The notes: generated by a model not told the origin, from the letters alone. Positions 1 to 10,507 are shown, numbered from the stretch's first letter. The stretch is DNA of 26,176 bases from Nitrospira sp. ST-bin5 (GCA_002083555.1 MSXN01000007.1:468758-494933), one strand, 5' to 3'. Made by a program: numbers and translations.

Positions 1-21
1 AAAAAGTGGGCTAGAGTAGCC
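1..21 (-). terminator. Possible weak terminator downstream of secA
   Basis: Read on the minus strand, a five-base-pair stem (GGCTA / TAGCC, three-base loop) is followed by CAC and then five T residues at the window edge. It lies about 125 bases beyond the secA stop. The stem is short, so this is only a candidate. I see nothing else in 22-145. Confidence 0.25.
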
Positions 22-145
22 TTCCAGGCTTCGCTAAGTCAAGGCGAAATCAGTGAGAAAAGCGGTGTGCTCGCATGGATTTTTGCTGATGGCAGTGGGC
101 CAATTGCGACCGAAATGGGGGGAGGGTTCCTGTGAGGTATTCAGC

Positions 146-2881
<2,736 letters not shown>

Positions 2882-3081
2882 AGAGGACGTCGTCAAGTCA
2901 TAAGGATAGTACTTGCGGGAGAGGTCGATCTACCGCACAAAATAGTCCGCGCAGTATACAGCAAACTTTTTACGAATCCTACCAGGAAGGTAGGGATGGC
3001 GATCCGGCACCGTCTGTCTTGACTCTCCCCCCCAGCCTCCAGTACCATCCGCTCGCCGGTCCTGTTACAGTGTGAGATACG
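2882..3081. promoter_or_regulatory. Divergent intergenic region with a short palindrome and -10-like box
   Basis: The region separates secA (minus) from small protein A (plus). On the minus strand a TATACT box (2953-2958) could serve secA, although no convincing -35 is visible. A dyad CCTACC-aggaa-GGTAGG lies at 2978-2994. No gene is seen. Confidence 0.3.
3019..3048 (+). promoter_or_regulatory. Possible promoter for small protein A
   Basis: TTGACT (3019-3024), an 18-base spacer, then TACCAT (3043-3048), placed 33 bases before the ATG at 3082. The -10 is a weak match, so this is tentative. Confidence 0.25.
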
Positions 3082-3393
3082 ATGCACAGTGTGATCACAC
3101 GATCCCTCGCTTGTTTCCTGATCCTGTCAATTCTTTTGGTCGGGGGCCTTGCCTCGGCACAATCGATCTCGCACGAGTCACACCATAATACCCACCATCA
3201 GAAAGCCACCCATAGCACGTCCCTCTGTACCTGGATGTGCGCGGCCGGGAACGTTTTAGACCCCGGCACCGTTCCATATCTCATCGATCTTTCCCCTGTG
3301 GCCTGGTCTGAACCGCACAGCACGATTTCAATCCTCCCTAGCCCTCTTCATCAAACGACTTCTCGCGGGCCTCCCTCTCTTTCAGTCTCATAG
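3082..3393 (+). CDS. Small His/Cys-rich membrane protein A (DUF2946-like)
   Basis: A 103-residue protein of unknown function. It has an N-terminal hydrophobic segment (about 8-27, signal peptide or anchor), a His-rich stretch (HESHHNTHHQ), then HSTSLCTWMC, and ends with a SRGPP motif. The order hydrophobic segment - His cluster - H-S-x-x-L-C-x-W-x-C - C-terminal R-(A/G)-PP is shared with two other small proteins here (starts 6764 and 9699), so the three are paralogues. The layout recalls DUF2946 proteins, which often sit beside copper-related TonB receptors; this assignment is from memory of the family. Metal binding by the His and Cys residues is an inference. The Shine-Dalgarno sequence is weak (GTGAGA). 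This copy is the most divergent of the three and its C-terminal half lacks the clear second hydrophobic segment of copy B. Confidence 0.7.
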   Translation: MHSVITRSLACFLILSILLVGGLASAQSISHESHHNTHHQKATHSTSLCTWMCAAGNVLDPGTVPYLIDLSPVAWSEPHSTISILPSPLHQTTSRGPPSLSVS

Positions 3394-3485
3394 TCTGCTA
3401 CCTGCAGGAATGACTGATTCATGGGGCGCTTCTCTCACGTTGAATGTGGGAGAGTGGCGTTCCAACAACTGAAAGCGAGAGGATC

Positions 3486-3725
3486 ATGAATAAACCACTC
3501 TTACGTGTTGAAGAGGCGGCGGAAGCGCTGGCCGTCAGCCGATGGACGATCTACCGCTGGGTGGAGCAGGGCCGTTTGGAAGGCACCAAGATCGGTCGCG
3601 GCAGTCTGCGGGTCTTTAGCCGGTCGATCGAGAAACTTGTTGAACAGAACCGGACGGATGATGTGTCTTCCGGCTTGTTCGTTCAGAGCAGAGCGCTGTC
3701 TCCTGCGAGTTCCGCTGTTGGCTGA
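3486..3725 (+). CDS. Excisionase-family helix-turn-helix DNA-binding protein (copy 1)
   Basis: A 79-residue protein with a MerR/Xis-type winged HTH: LLRVEEAAEALAVSRWTIYR (about 5-24) followed by WVEQGRLEGTKIGRGSLRVF. The family binds DNA as excisionases or small regulators. The ATG at 3486 is preferred over an upstream in-frame ATG at 3444 because GAGAGG lies just before it and the domain begins immediately. It lies between small protein A and tonB. A second copy at 11176 shares nearly the same HTH core (LLRV-EAA-L-VS-WTIYRW-E-GRL-TKIGRGSLR-F), so both may control this locus. No recombinase is present in the window, which favours a regulatory role over excision. The C-terminal tail of about 25 residues has no recognisable fold. 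Confidence 0.85.
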   Translation: MNKPLLRVEEAAEALAVSRWTIYRWVEQGRLEGTKIGRGSLRVFSRSIEKLVEQNRTDDVSSGLFVQSRALSPASSAVG

Positions 3726-3802
3726 ATGTGCAGATCCGAATGCTGGCGGATGTGTTGGACGATTTGTGTGCTGAGTCTTTATTGTGTGCTTCTTGAGGTT
3801 GC

Positions 3803-4915
3803 ATGATGGTTGCTGAGAAGTGTGAGGGAGTGCCGTATTCTGCCTGGGGTGTGTCGTTAGGCGTGCATGCCTTGATTGTCGGGTTGGCCTTCATGATTAC
3901 GGCTCAGGTCCAGCCGATTCTCAAGGAGGAAATCTTTCAGTGGGAGGTTGCGCTGGTTCAGCCTTCACCGGACGCGCCTCGCACCGAGACGGTGCAATCC
4001 ACCCCGGCTGTTCAGCCGTCGAAGCCGTCCCCGGTTCGGACCATTCAGACCGCGCCGCCTGTAGAGTCGACGTCTGACATGGTCATGACCCGCGTGGCCA
4101 CACCGTACAGCCCCGAGATCGTCCACCCCACGATTGCACCGCCTAAGCCGGAGTCCGTGCAGGAAATTGTTCAGGCAAAGGTCCAACCGGTCGCGCCGCA
4201 AGAAACGAAGAAAGAAGAGATCAAAAAGGAAGAGGTGAAGCCGCAGGAAGTGATGAAGCCGGAACCGGTAGCGCAAGAGCAACATCAGGCGCCTGTCGCC
4301 AGGGAAGTATCGCCGCCGGTTGAATCGGCTGCAACGGCGCAGGCCTATGAGCCTCCCGCGCCGTCCCGCGCGCATCATGCGGAGTCCGCTCCTGTGATTC
4401 ATCATGAGAGCCCGTCTCCGGACGAAGCAGCTCCTGAATGGCGGCCGCTCATGGCGGTGAGGGAAGGGGCTGCCAAGACGATGCCCGAGCCGGCCGCCGC
4501 TTCGGCTGCGCAGGCGGCGGCAGAATCGACTACGGTAGCCGCTGCCGCTCCGGCCCAGGCCCCGCCTCACCATGCCAATGCGCCGGTCGTCGCCAACGCG
4601 GCTGCCGTTCGCCCGGCGACGAAGGCCGACAATGCTTGGCTGGCGGAGTCGCTCGGCCGGCGCATCAAGGAGCTGACGCGCTATCCCAGCTCCGCTCGTC
4701 TGAACGGATCGGAAGGGAAAGTCGTGTTGCGCGTGGTCCTCCGCGCCGACGGGCATTTGGTCGATGTGGTAGTGCATCGGAGTTCGGGCCACGACGTGCT
4801 CGATCGCGCGGCGATGGAGACCGTTCGATTGGCTTGTCCCATCCATATGAAACAGGCCTTGAGCGCGGCGGAGGTGGCCGTGTATGTGCCCATCGTCTAT
4901 AGCCTTGCAGGGTAG
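3803..4915 (+). CDS. tonB: TonB family energy-transducing protein
   Basis: TonB links the inner-membrane proton motive force to outer-membrane receptors. The 370-residue protein has a short cytoplasmic start, one membrane helix (about 13-35), a long Pro/Ala/Glu-Lys-rich periplasmic spacer (about 40-275, including a KKEEIKKEEVKPQE charged segment), and a C-terminal TonB domain (about 280-368) with YPSSARLNGSEGKVVLRVVL and a final VYVPIVYSLAG. GAGG precedes the ATG; a second ATG follows one codon later. No exbB or exbD lies in the window, so it must use ones encoded elsewhere. It heads an apparent operon leading to receptor 1 and is followed after 9 bases by the propeller gene. It probably serves that receptor. 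Confidence 0.93.
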   Translation: MMVAEKCEGVPYSAWGVSLGVHALIVGLAFMITAQVQPILKEEIFQWEVALVQPSPDAPRTETVQSTPAVQPSKPSPVRTIQTAPPVESTSDMVMTRVATPYSPEIVHPTIAPPKPESVQEIVQAKVQPVAPQETKKEEIKKEEVKPQEVMKPEPVAQEQHQAPVAREVSPPVESAATAQAYEPPAPSRAHHAESAPVIHHESPSPDEAAPEWRPLMAVREGAAKTMPEPAAASAAQAAAESTTVAAAAPAQAPPHHANAPVVANAAAVRPATKADNAWLAESLGRRIKELTRYPSSARLNGSEGKVVLRVVLRADGHLVDVVVHRSSGHDVLDRAAMETVRLACPIHMKQALSAAEVAVYVPIVYSLAG

Positions 4916-4924
4916 GAATTATCC

Positions 4925-6214
4925 ATGAGACGCATGACACAAATATTGAAGAGCCGAACGGTAGGGCACGTCGGGGTTGCCGGTAACTTGTTGCTCTGTG
5001 CCGCGATTGCGTTGGCCGAACCTGCGCCATCGTTTGTGCTCGGTCCCAAAGTGACGACAGACCGTAAAGTACGGAGCGTCGTGGGGCCCTCCGTCCGGAT
5101 CGATGACCAGGGGCACATCTCTCTTGCCTGGGTCGAGGAAGAGAAGGAGACTCGCACGGTGCTGTACTCACGCATCGAGAAGGCCGGGGTTTCCATCGGC
5201 GAACTTGTGCGTGTGAACGGCCCGGGTGAGGTGCCCTATAGCCGTCAGGAGGCGCCGGCGCTGGCCGTATCCGGGGATGACGTGCTTATGACCTGGGCCG
5301 TGACCCATCCGAAGATGACGCCGGACAGGCCCTTCTCCAACGATCTCCGTCTCAGCCGATCGACCGATGGCGGGAAAACCTTCCAGCCGTCGGTGTTGGT
5401 GAACGACGATCAGCAAGTCATCGGCCATAGTTTCGATTCGATCCATGTGGCGCCCGACGGCGTCGTCCACATGGCCTGGATCGACGGGCGAGAGGGCAAG
5501 AAAGAATCCGGCACGTTTACGGCGCGTTCTACCGATCGTGGGCGCACAGCCGAAAAGAATCTCAAGGTCGATGAAAATACCTGTGTGTGTTGCCGGACAT
5601 CCATGACCAGCAGTTCTGACGGGACGCTGTATGTCGCCTGGCGGAAAATTCTCCCGGGGGATCTCCGCGAGACCGTCGTGGCGCGCTCGACCGACGGAGG
5701 CCGGACATTTGCGGCTCCGGTGATCGTCGGCCATGATCGATGGGTATTCCCCGGTTGTCCGCACCGACCGGCGTCTGTGGGGACGGATCGCCAGGGGCGC
5801 CTCTATGTGGTGTGGTACACGGAAGGGTCGGATGAAACTCCCTCGATCTATCTGGCCTATTCAGACGACAAGGGCGAGACCTTTTCGCCAAAACAGAAAT
5901 TGAATCTCTCCAAGGGCACCTTCCCGGACCATCCGCAGATGGCGGTCGATCCCGAGGGCCGGCTGATCATCGTGTGGGAAGAACAGTCGCCGGTCCGGCG
6001 CGAAGTCGTGATGAGTGTGTCCCTTGATCGCGGGCAGACGTTCAGCGCACCGCAGAAGTTGAACGAGAAGAAGGGGCAAACGCCGGCGCTCTCCATCAAT
6101 GCGCAGGGGCTTGCCGCACTGGCCTGGATGGAACACGCGATGCCGGCGCATCGTATCGTGGTGCAAACGATCCAGATGCCGGCGACTCAGACCATTGCGA
6201 GGCAGGAGCCGTAG
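4925..6214 (+). CDS. Secreted Asp-box (BNR) beta-propeller protein with a CxCC motif
   Basis: A 429-residue protein with a signal peptide (about 16-32, ending ALAEP) and five Asp-box repeats of the sialidase/BNR type: STDGGKTF (146-153), STDRGRT (202-208), STDGGRTF (255-262), SDDKGETF (313-320) and SLDRGQTF (366-373). These indicate a periplasmic or surface beta-propeller. I see no evidence for true sialidase activity. A thiol-rich motif CVCC (220-223) follows the second Asp box, and a CPH tripeptide lies at 278-280. These are candidate metal ligands or disulfide partners, which fits the thioredoxin-like gene starting 4 bases downstream. AGGAATT precedes the ATG. The gene sits in the tonB-receptor operon, so a role in presenting or recognising the receptor substrate is plausible but unproven. 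Confidence 0.88.
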   Translation: MRRMTQILKSRTVGHVGVAGNLLLCAAIALAEPAPSFVLGPKVTTDRKVRSVVGPSVRIDDQGHISLAWVEEEKETRTVLYSRIEKAGVSIGELVRVNGPGEVPYSRQEAPALAVSGDDVLMTWAVTHPKMTPDRPFSNDLRLSRSTDGGKTFQPSVLVNDDQQVIGHSFDSIHVAPDGVVHMAWIDGREGKKESGTFTARSTDRGRTAEKNLKVDENTCVCCRTSMTSSSDGTLYVAWRKILPGDLRETVVARSTDGGRTFAAPVIVGHDRWVFPGCPHRPASVGTDRQGRLYVVWYTEGSDETPSIYLAYSDDKGETFSPKQKLNLSKGTFPDHPQMAVDPEGRLIIVWEEQSPVRREVVMSVSLDRGQTFSAPQKLNEKKGQTPALSINAQGLAALAWMEHAMPAHRIVVQTIQMPATQTIARQEP

Positions 6215-6218
6215 CAGG

Positions 6219-6767
6219 ATGCGGATAGGATTGACGCGAATCGGAATAGCCGCAATGTTCTGCGGGATGACGCTCGCTGTTACCTTGCCGAGTCTCGCTC
6301 ACGATCCCTTTGCCTCGCTCAAGATGAGTCGGTTGCCGGCTGGGAGCATGGCCGTGCCCTTCGAGCTCACGTCGCTGGACGGCACGCGGGTGAAGTTGAG
6401 CGATCTGGCAGGGAAAGTCGTGCTGGTGAATTTTTGGGCCACCTGGTGCGGCCCCTGTAAAGAGGAAATGCCGTCGCTCGCGAGACTGCAGAAGCAGTTC
6501 GATCCCGCGCAATTTGTCCTGTTGACCGTGACGACGGACCTGCAGCGTCAAGGCATTGCCCAGTTTCTCTCGCATCTGGGCGTCACGCTGCCGGTGCTGT
6601 TCGATGAAGATCAGGAAGTCTCGCGATCCTTTATGGTGCGCGGATTGCCGACCACGATCGTGATTGGCCGCGACGGGACATTGCTGGGGCGGGCCGTCGG
6701 GCCGCGCGTGTGGGACGGCCCCGAGGCGGTGGCTATGATCCGGCAGGCGATGGAACAGGCGAAATGA
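6219..6767 (+). CDS. TlpA-like periplasmic thioredoxin-fold protein
   Basis: A 182-residue protein with a signal peptide (about 1-27, ending SLAHDP) and a redoxin domain. The active site is WCGPC (Cys 77 and Cys 80) within VVLVNFWATWCGPCKEEMP, followed by the cis-Pro region RGLPTT. TlpA/ResA-type proteins reduce disulfides or keep metal-site cysteines reduced outside the cytoplasm. I chose the ATG at 6219 because it gives a proper signal peptide, starts 4 bases after the previous stop, and has GGAG upstream; the open frame continues further upstream inside the propeller gene. Its TGA overlaps the next ATG (ATGA), indicating translational coupling. Likely partners are the CxCC propeller and the CxxxC small proteins (inference). 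Confidence 0.93.
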   Translation: MRIGLTRIGIAAMFCGMTLAVTLPSLAHDPFASLKMSRLPAGSMAVPFELTSLDGTRVKLSDLAGKVVLVNFWATWCGPCKEEMPSLARLQKQFDPAQFVLLTVTTDLQRQGIAQFLSHLGVTLPVLFDEDQEVSRSFMVRGLPTTIVIGRDGTLLGRAVGPRVWDGPEAVAMIRQAMEQAK

Positions 6768-7072
6768 AGAAGTGGACCCTGCCACTGGCGCTCGCCACCG
6801 TCGTCGTCTATCTGACATTGTCGGTCAGTGCCGCAGCCTGTTTGTTCACGCATCAGACGCCGCCTCGCTCAACCCATCACCATACCGGTGGAGCCACCCA
6901 TTCACTGCTCTGTGCCTGGGCCTGCCAGGCTAATCAACCGGTTGACGGTCCATCCGCCGCGCCGGACTCGCAGCCGCTGGCCCTGGCGGCGTTATTGCTG
7001 GTAGTTGCATCCCTCCGGCCCTCGCTGTTCTTCCTGTATCTCGCGCAGTCGCGCGCGCCGCCTCGTTTCTAA
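6764..7072 (+). CDS. Small His/Cys-rich membrane protein B (DUF2946-like)
   Basis: A 102-residue paralogue of the small proteins at 3082 and 9699. It has an N-terminal hydrophobic segment (about 5-27), a His cluster (STHHHTGG), the motif HSLLCAWACQA, a second strongly hydrophobic segment (LALAALLLVVASL, about 73-90) and a C-terminal SRAPPRF. It is coupled to the TlpA-like gene by a 4-base ATGA overlap. A longer open frame starts upstream at 6710, but the ATGA start is the natural one. Function is unknown. Its position directly before the receptor gene and its His/Cys ligands suggest metal handling at the inner membrane. DUF2946 membership is a recollection of layout, not a search result. Confidence 0.78.
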   Translation: MKKWTLPLALATVVVYLTLSVSAAACLFTHQTPPRSTHHHTGGATHSLLCAWACQANQPVDGPSAAPDSQPLALAALLLVVASLRPSLFFLYLAQSRAPPRF

Positions 7073-7205
7073 TCACTCATCATCACATCATTCAGTCGTC
7101 ATTTTCCTGTGCGGACTGTGCCGTGCTTTGCGCGGTTGTCGTCTGCGACGGAGGATTGTGTTTCATCATCATTATTCATTCATTGTCGGGAGAGGAGTAT
7201 GGGCC

Positions 7206-9518
7206 ATGGTGTCGTTTAAGCAGGTTGGTCAGATCGCAGTCGTCATGGCAGTTATCGGCATGCTGGCGGCGGGGCAACCCCTCGCACAGGCGCAGGAGCC
7301 GAGTCTAGGGGAGGCCACGGCGTCACCGCGTGAACAGGAATTGCGTGGACAGCTCAAGGGGATTCTCCAGGAGCTGGAAGACATTCAGAAGGGACGGGAG
7401 AGTGCGGTCCCGCCGGAAGAGCGGCCGAAGACCGTGACGGAAAAGGTGAAACCGGAACAGGCCGAGGTGGCTGAGGCGATCGGCGCAATGCCGGAGTATG
7501 AGTTAGCCGACACCAGTATCGTCAGCAAGCGGTTTCAAAAGCGGCCGGAAGGGGTGTCGCTTTCGTCGACGATTCAGGCCGAGACGGATTCGCAGCCGAC
7601 ACGCACGATGAAGGAGTCGATGGAGTCGCTGCCGGGTGTGATCATGCGCCAGGCGAACGGGCCGCGCGATTTCAGCATGGCCATTCGTGGGTCCGGCGTG
7701 AAGACGTCGTTTGCCGTACGAGACATCAAAATGTATGAAGACGGGTTTATCCAAACTCAATCCGACGGATTGTCGCGGTTGGATATCCACGACCCCTGGT
7801 TCATGCGCAGCGTCGAAGTTCTGCGTGGTGCCTCGTCGTCGCTGTACGATAACTATGCGCTCGGCGGCATGGTGCATTTCCGTACCAGGCGGGGCAGCGA
7901 CATCAACGGATTTGAAACGTTCTTGTCCGGCGGTTCCTACGGCTATCACAAGGAAGCCTTCGCCGTCGGCCAGGAAACCGAGCATCTCGATATTTCCATG
8001 TTTGCCAGCAACGTTCAGGAAGACGGGTATATCAGGAACAGCGGATACAAAACGCAAACGCTCAACATCAATATGCGATTCAAGATCGACGACAAGCAGA
8101 ATTTTTACTTCAAAGCGATCTCGAACTGGCTGGATTCCCGGGTGCCGACCCGGTTAACCCAGGCGCAATTCATCGCCGACGACCGGCAGGTCGGCGGCAC
8201 AGGCGCCACGGCGGCGGACCGGCTTCATCAGCAGCGGGTCGACCGGCGGACCATCATCGGGGGCATGTACGAGCGGCAGCTCAGCGCCAACACGGTGCTC
8301 ACGGTGGAAGCCGACTACGACGTGAAGGATATCAATCAGACCTTCAATCAGATCAGCGACAACATCAACCCCAACTACAAACATTACACCGATTTGCGAC
8401 ATGATGGCCACCTCGGCGACATGCCGTTGAAGAGCTACATCGGGTTTTTTGCGAACAGCATGGAGCAGGAGGGGCAGACGTTTGAAAATCTCGCCGATGG
8501 CCAGGGAACGCGAGGCTTGCTGCTTCAGAATAACCGTGGGAATATCCGGAACATCGGCGCGCGGTTTCGCGAAGAGTTGGAGTTTGTCCCTAAGTGGACG
8601 CTGGCCGCCGGGCTGGGGTTTGAACAATCGCATATGAGCATTGAGACGATCAACTACACAGGTGGAGCCGTCTCGTCGAGGCCCAATGCCCACCGGGACT
8701 TCACCAATCTAGCGCCGGAAGCCTCGCTGACCTGGAAGCCGGCGGAGGGCTATCGCCATTGGGTGCGCGCGTCCACGGGTTATGGTCTGCCGACGTTCGG
8801 TCAGCTCACGAGAGATCCGGTGACCGGACTGCCTGGATCGAACTTTGACTTGAAGCCGCAGAAAAATCTCAATACGGAAATCGGGACGGAGTCGAAGCTC
8901 ACCAAGGATCTCAAAGTCCAACTGGTCGGATTCTGGGTCTTCTTCAAGGATGAAATCATTACGCAGACCATCAGCGGGAGCAACAGCACCTCCGTCAATG
9001 CATCCTCGTCGGAGTATCGCGGGATTGAAGCCGCCTACGATTGGCGGCCGTTATCGGGGCTGCGCCTGTCCGGCGCCTATACCCACACCGATGCGCGTTA
9101 CGTCAATTTTTCCGACCGGACGGCCGCCGGATTTCTCGTGCGAGACGGGAAGAAAGTGGCCAACGTGCCGACCGACGTGTTGAACAGCAAGGTCGAGTAT
9201 GACCATGCCGAAAGCGGCTGGGGCGGCTGGGTGGAAGGGAGCTATTACAACAGCTACTTCTTAAACAACAATAATACGTTCGGCATTCCGGCCTACATGA
9301 TCGGCAATGTGAATATTCACAAGAACGTCGAACTCAAGAGTTCCTGGTTCCGGTTCGCCAAGTTCTATCTGGAGATCGATAATATCGGCGACAAGAAATA
9401 CGCTGCGTCCGGCCAGGTGATTACAGGCGAGACGCATGGACAAGCCGCTGCCTCGCAAGCCTTCTTCGCCGGCTACGGCCGGGCGATCTACGGCGGCGTC
9501 ACGCTGGGATTGTTCTAG
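7206..9518 (+). CDS. TonB-dependent outer-membrane receptor 1
   Basis: A 770-residue outer-membrane receptor. From the ATG at 7206 (GAGAGGAG about 8 bases upstream) it has a signal peptide (ending PLAQAQ, about residue 30), then an unusual N-terminal extension with a charged helical stretch (QELRGQLKGILQELEDIQK), the plug domain (RTMKESMESLPGV, AIRGSG, VEVLRGASSSLYDNYALGG) and a 22-strand-type barrel ending in a terminal Phe (GGVTLGLF). The open frame extends upstream to 7005 but overlaps the previous gene, so that start is rejected. A 133-base gap after small protein B contains CATCATCA-type direct repeats but no gene. The substrate cannot be read from the sequence; the neighbours suggest copper or a metal complex. 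It probably partners the TonB at 3803. Confidence 0.93.
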   Translation: MVSFKQVGQIAVVMAVIGMLAAGQPLAQAQEPSLGEATASPREQELRGQLKGILQELEDIQKGRESAVPPEERPKTVTEKVKPEQAEVAEAIGAMPEYELADTSIVSKRFQKRPEGVSLSSTIQAETDSQPTRTMKESMESLPGVIMRQANGPRDFSMAIRGSGVKTSFAVRDIKMYEDGFIQTQSDGLSRLDIHDPWFMRSVEVLRGASSSLYDNYALGGMVHFRTRRGSDINGFETFLSGGSYGYHKEAFAVGQETEHLDISMFASNVQEDGYIRNSGYKTQTLNINMRFKIDDKQNFYFKAISNWLDSRVPTRLTQAQFIADDRQVGGTGATAADRLHQQRVDRRTIIGGMYERQLSANTVLTVEADYDVKDINQTFNQISDNINPNYKHYTDLRHDGHLGDMPLKSYIGFFANSMEQEGQTFENLADGQGTRGLLLQNNRGNIRNIGARFREELEFVPKWTLAAGLGFEQSHMSIETINYTGGAVSSRPNAHRDFTNLAPEASLTWKPAEGYRHWVRASTGYGLPTFGQLTRDPVTGLPGSNFDLKPQKNLNTEIGTESKLTKDLKVQLVGFWVFFKDEIITQTISGSNSTSVNASSSEYRGIEAAYDWRPLSGLRLSGAYTHTDARYVNFSDRTAAGFLVRDGKKVANVPTDVLNSKVEYDHAESGWGGWVEGSYYNSYFLNNNNTFGIPAYMIGNVNIHKNVELKSSWFRFAKFYLEIDNIGDKKYAASGQVITGETHGQAAASQAFFAGYGRAIYGGVTLGLF

Positions 9519-9525
9519 GAGCATG

Positions 9526-9565
9526 CCATTCGACGGAGTCGCCATGCGGCGACTCCGTCGAATGG
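9526..9565. terminator. Perfect 18-bp hairpin after receptor 1
   Basis: CCATTCGACGGAGTCGCC (9526-9543), loop ATGC, and its exact reverse complement (9548-9565). It starts 8 bases after the receptor stop. There is no T tract on either side, so it may be an RNA 3'-end stabiliser or factor-assisted terminator rather than a classic intrinsic terminator. Confidence 0.55.
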
Positions 9566-9623
9566 ACGATTGCGGGAGATGCTCTCGCGGGAATACTTTG
9601 TTTAAGCAACGCAGAAATCTGTA

Positions 9624-9659
9624 GCATCAATGAGCAGCCATCGGTAGACAGTTTCAGGG
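9624..9659 (+). repeat. Intergenic element shared with 12777-12814 (copy 1)
   Basis: This 36-base stretch upstream of small protein C matches 12777-12814 with a few changes. The shared pattern is GCATCA, then AGCAG-CATCGGT-GACAG, then TTT-AGGG. It may be a shared regulatory element or a repeat remnant. Confidence 0.45.
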
Positions 9660-9698
9660 CATTGGCGTACATGAGTAGGCTGAAAGGGTAGACAGCAT

Positions 9699-10049
9699 AT
9701 GAGCGGTCGTTCTATGAAAACAGTCGGGGCGGTTGTCGCCGGGATTACGGCGGTGATCTACTTCGGGCTGGTCTGTCTGGCTGCTACGTGCTCCCTGGCC
9801 TTGCCCTTGTCGGCCTCTGCCGGCAGCCATGAGCAGCATCACAGTCACGACAGTCATGAGACTGCGCATTCTTCTCTCTGTGCCTGGGCCTGTCAGGCCA
9901 CACCGGAGGCCGGTTTAGTCGCATCGGCTCCGGACGGCTTGTTTGAGCTGGTGGCGCTGGTCCCGACCGGTTTCCCCGTTCAGTCGGTCTCAGTCTCTTC
10001 AGTATCACTCCTCCGCTCGCGTGCTCCTCCAGTGCTCCCGCTTGGATAA
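9699..10049 (+). CDS. Small His/Cys-rich membrane protein C (DUF2946-like)
   Basis: A 116-residue third paralogue of the small His/Cys family. It shows an N-terminal hydrophobic helix (about 8-33), a His-rich segment (HEQHHSHDSHETAH), then HSSLCAWACQA, which is almost identical to copy B, a moderately hydrophobic stretch (about 80-105) and a C-terminal LLRSRAPP. AAAGGG lies about 10 bases before the chosen ATG; an alternative ATG five codons later also fits. It follows receptor 1 after the strong hairpin, so it may be transcribed separately. Function is unknown; metal binding through the clustered His and the two Cys is an inference. Confidence 0.75.
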   Translation: MSGRSMKTVGAVVAGITAVIYFGLVCLAATCSLALPLSASAGSHEQHHSHDSHETAHSSLCAWACQATPEAGLVASAPDGLFELVALVPTGFPVQSVSVSSVSLLRSRAPPVLPLG

Positions 10050-10266
10050 TTCAGGCGGGACGCGTTCGTTTCATCCTGATCTCATGATCGTTGGGCCGGG
10101 ACTCCACTGACGGCGTGCTGTCCCATTTCAGAATGCCTTCCACCTGAGCGATCCGGGTTGCTCGGTCTGTCTCGAAACATGTGTGTGGTCCGGGTGTGGC
10201 GGCCTCCTCGCCCGGACGCACTGGGGCGCAGACTCTTCTCCACGGAGTCTCCGCTCCGGTCTTTGA

Positions 10267-10507
10267 TCGGGATGCTGAAACAGTCCGCCAGCGGTGTTCT
10301 CGCATCGCTCAGAGACTCAACGTAGGGAGGGAAGTCACTTGAGGAAAAGTAACTCTCCGCTCGCGTGTGATCGAAGCGGGCGGATCGAGCGAAGCTCGGT
10401 GTGTACCTCCTCGTCTCTTCGCTCGCTGCTGCCTTGCCTGCGGAATGGCGCGTCTTGGCGCGCCGGGGTTGGGCGGGTGAGATCAGCAGTCTGTTTGAGC
10501 ATCCCGA
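10267..10507. repeat. Palindromic MITE-like element 1
   Basis: Terminal inverted repeats of 17 bases with one mismatch: TCGGGATGCTGAAACAG (10267-10283) and CTGTTTGAGCATCCCGA (10491-10507). Internal words GTTCTCG and CTCAACGTA (10316-10324) also occur in the element at 22998-23123, and both have a GTAC-CTC type right centre. This copy carries roughly 80 extra bases in the middle. It fills most of the gene-free stretch 10050-10568. Apart from a weak dyad TCCCGC/GCGGGA (10036-10060), I see nothing else there. Confidence 0.6.

Noticed and set aside
3965..4846. 293-codon Arg-rich frame opposite tonB
   Set aside because: Composition is the mirror of the Pro/Ala-rich TonB spacer, with no start signal and no fold.
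4925..6214. Calling the propeller a true sialidase
   Set aside because: Asp boxes alone define only the propeller; I saw no convincing catalytic Arg triad or other active-site signature.
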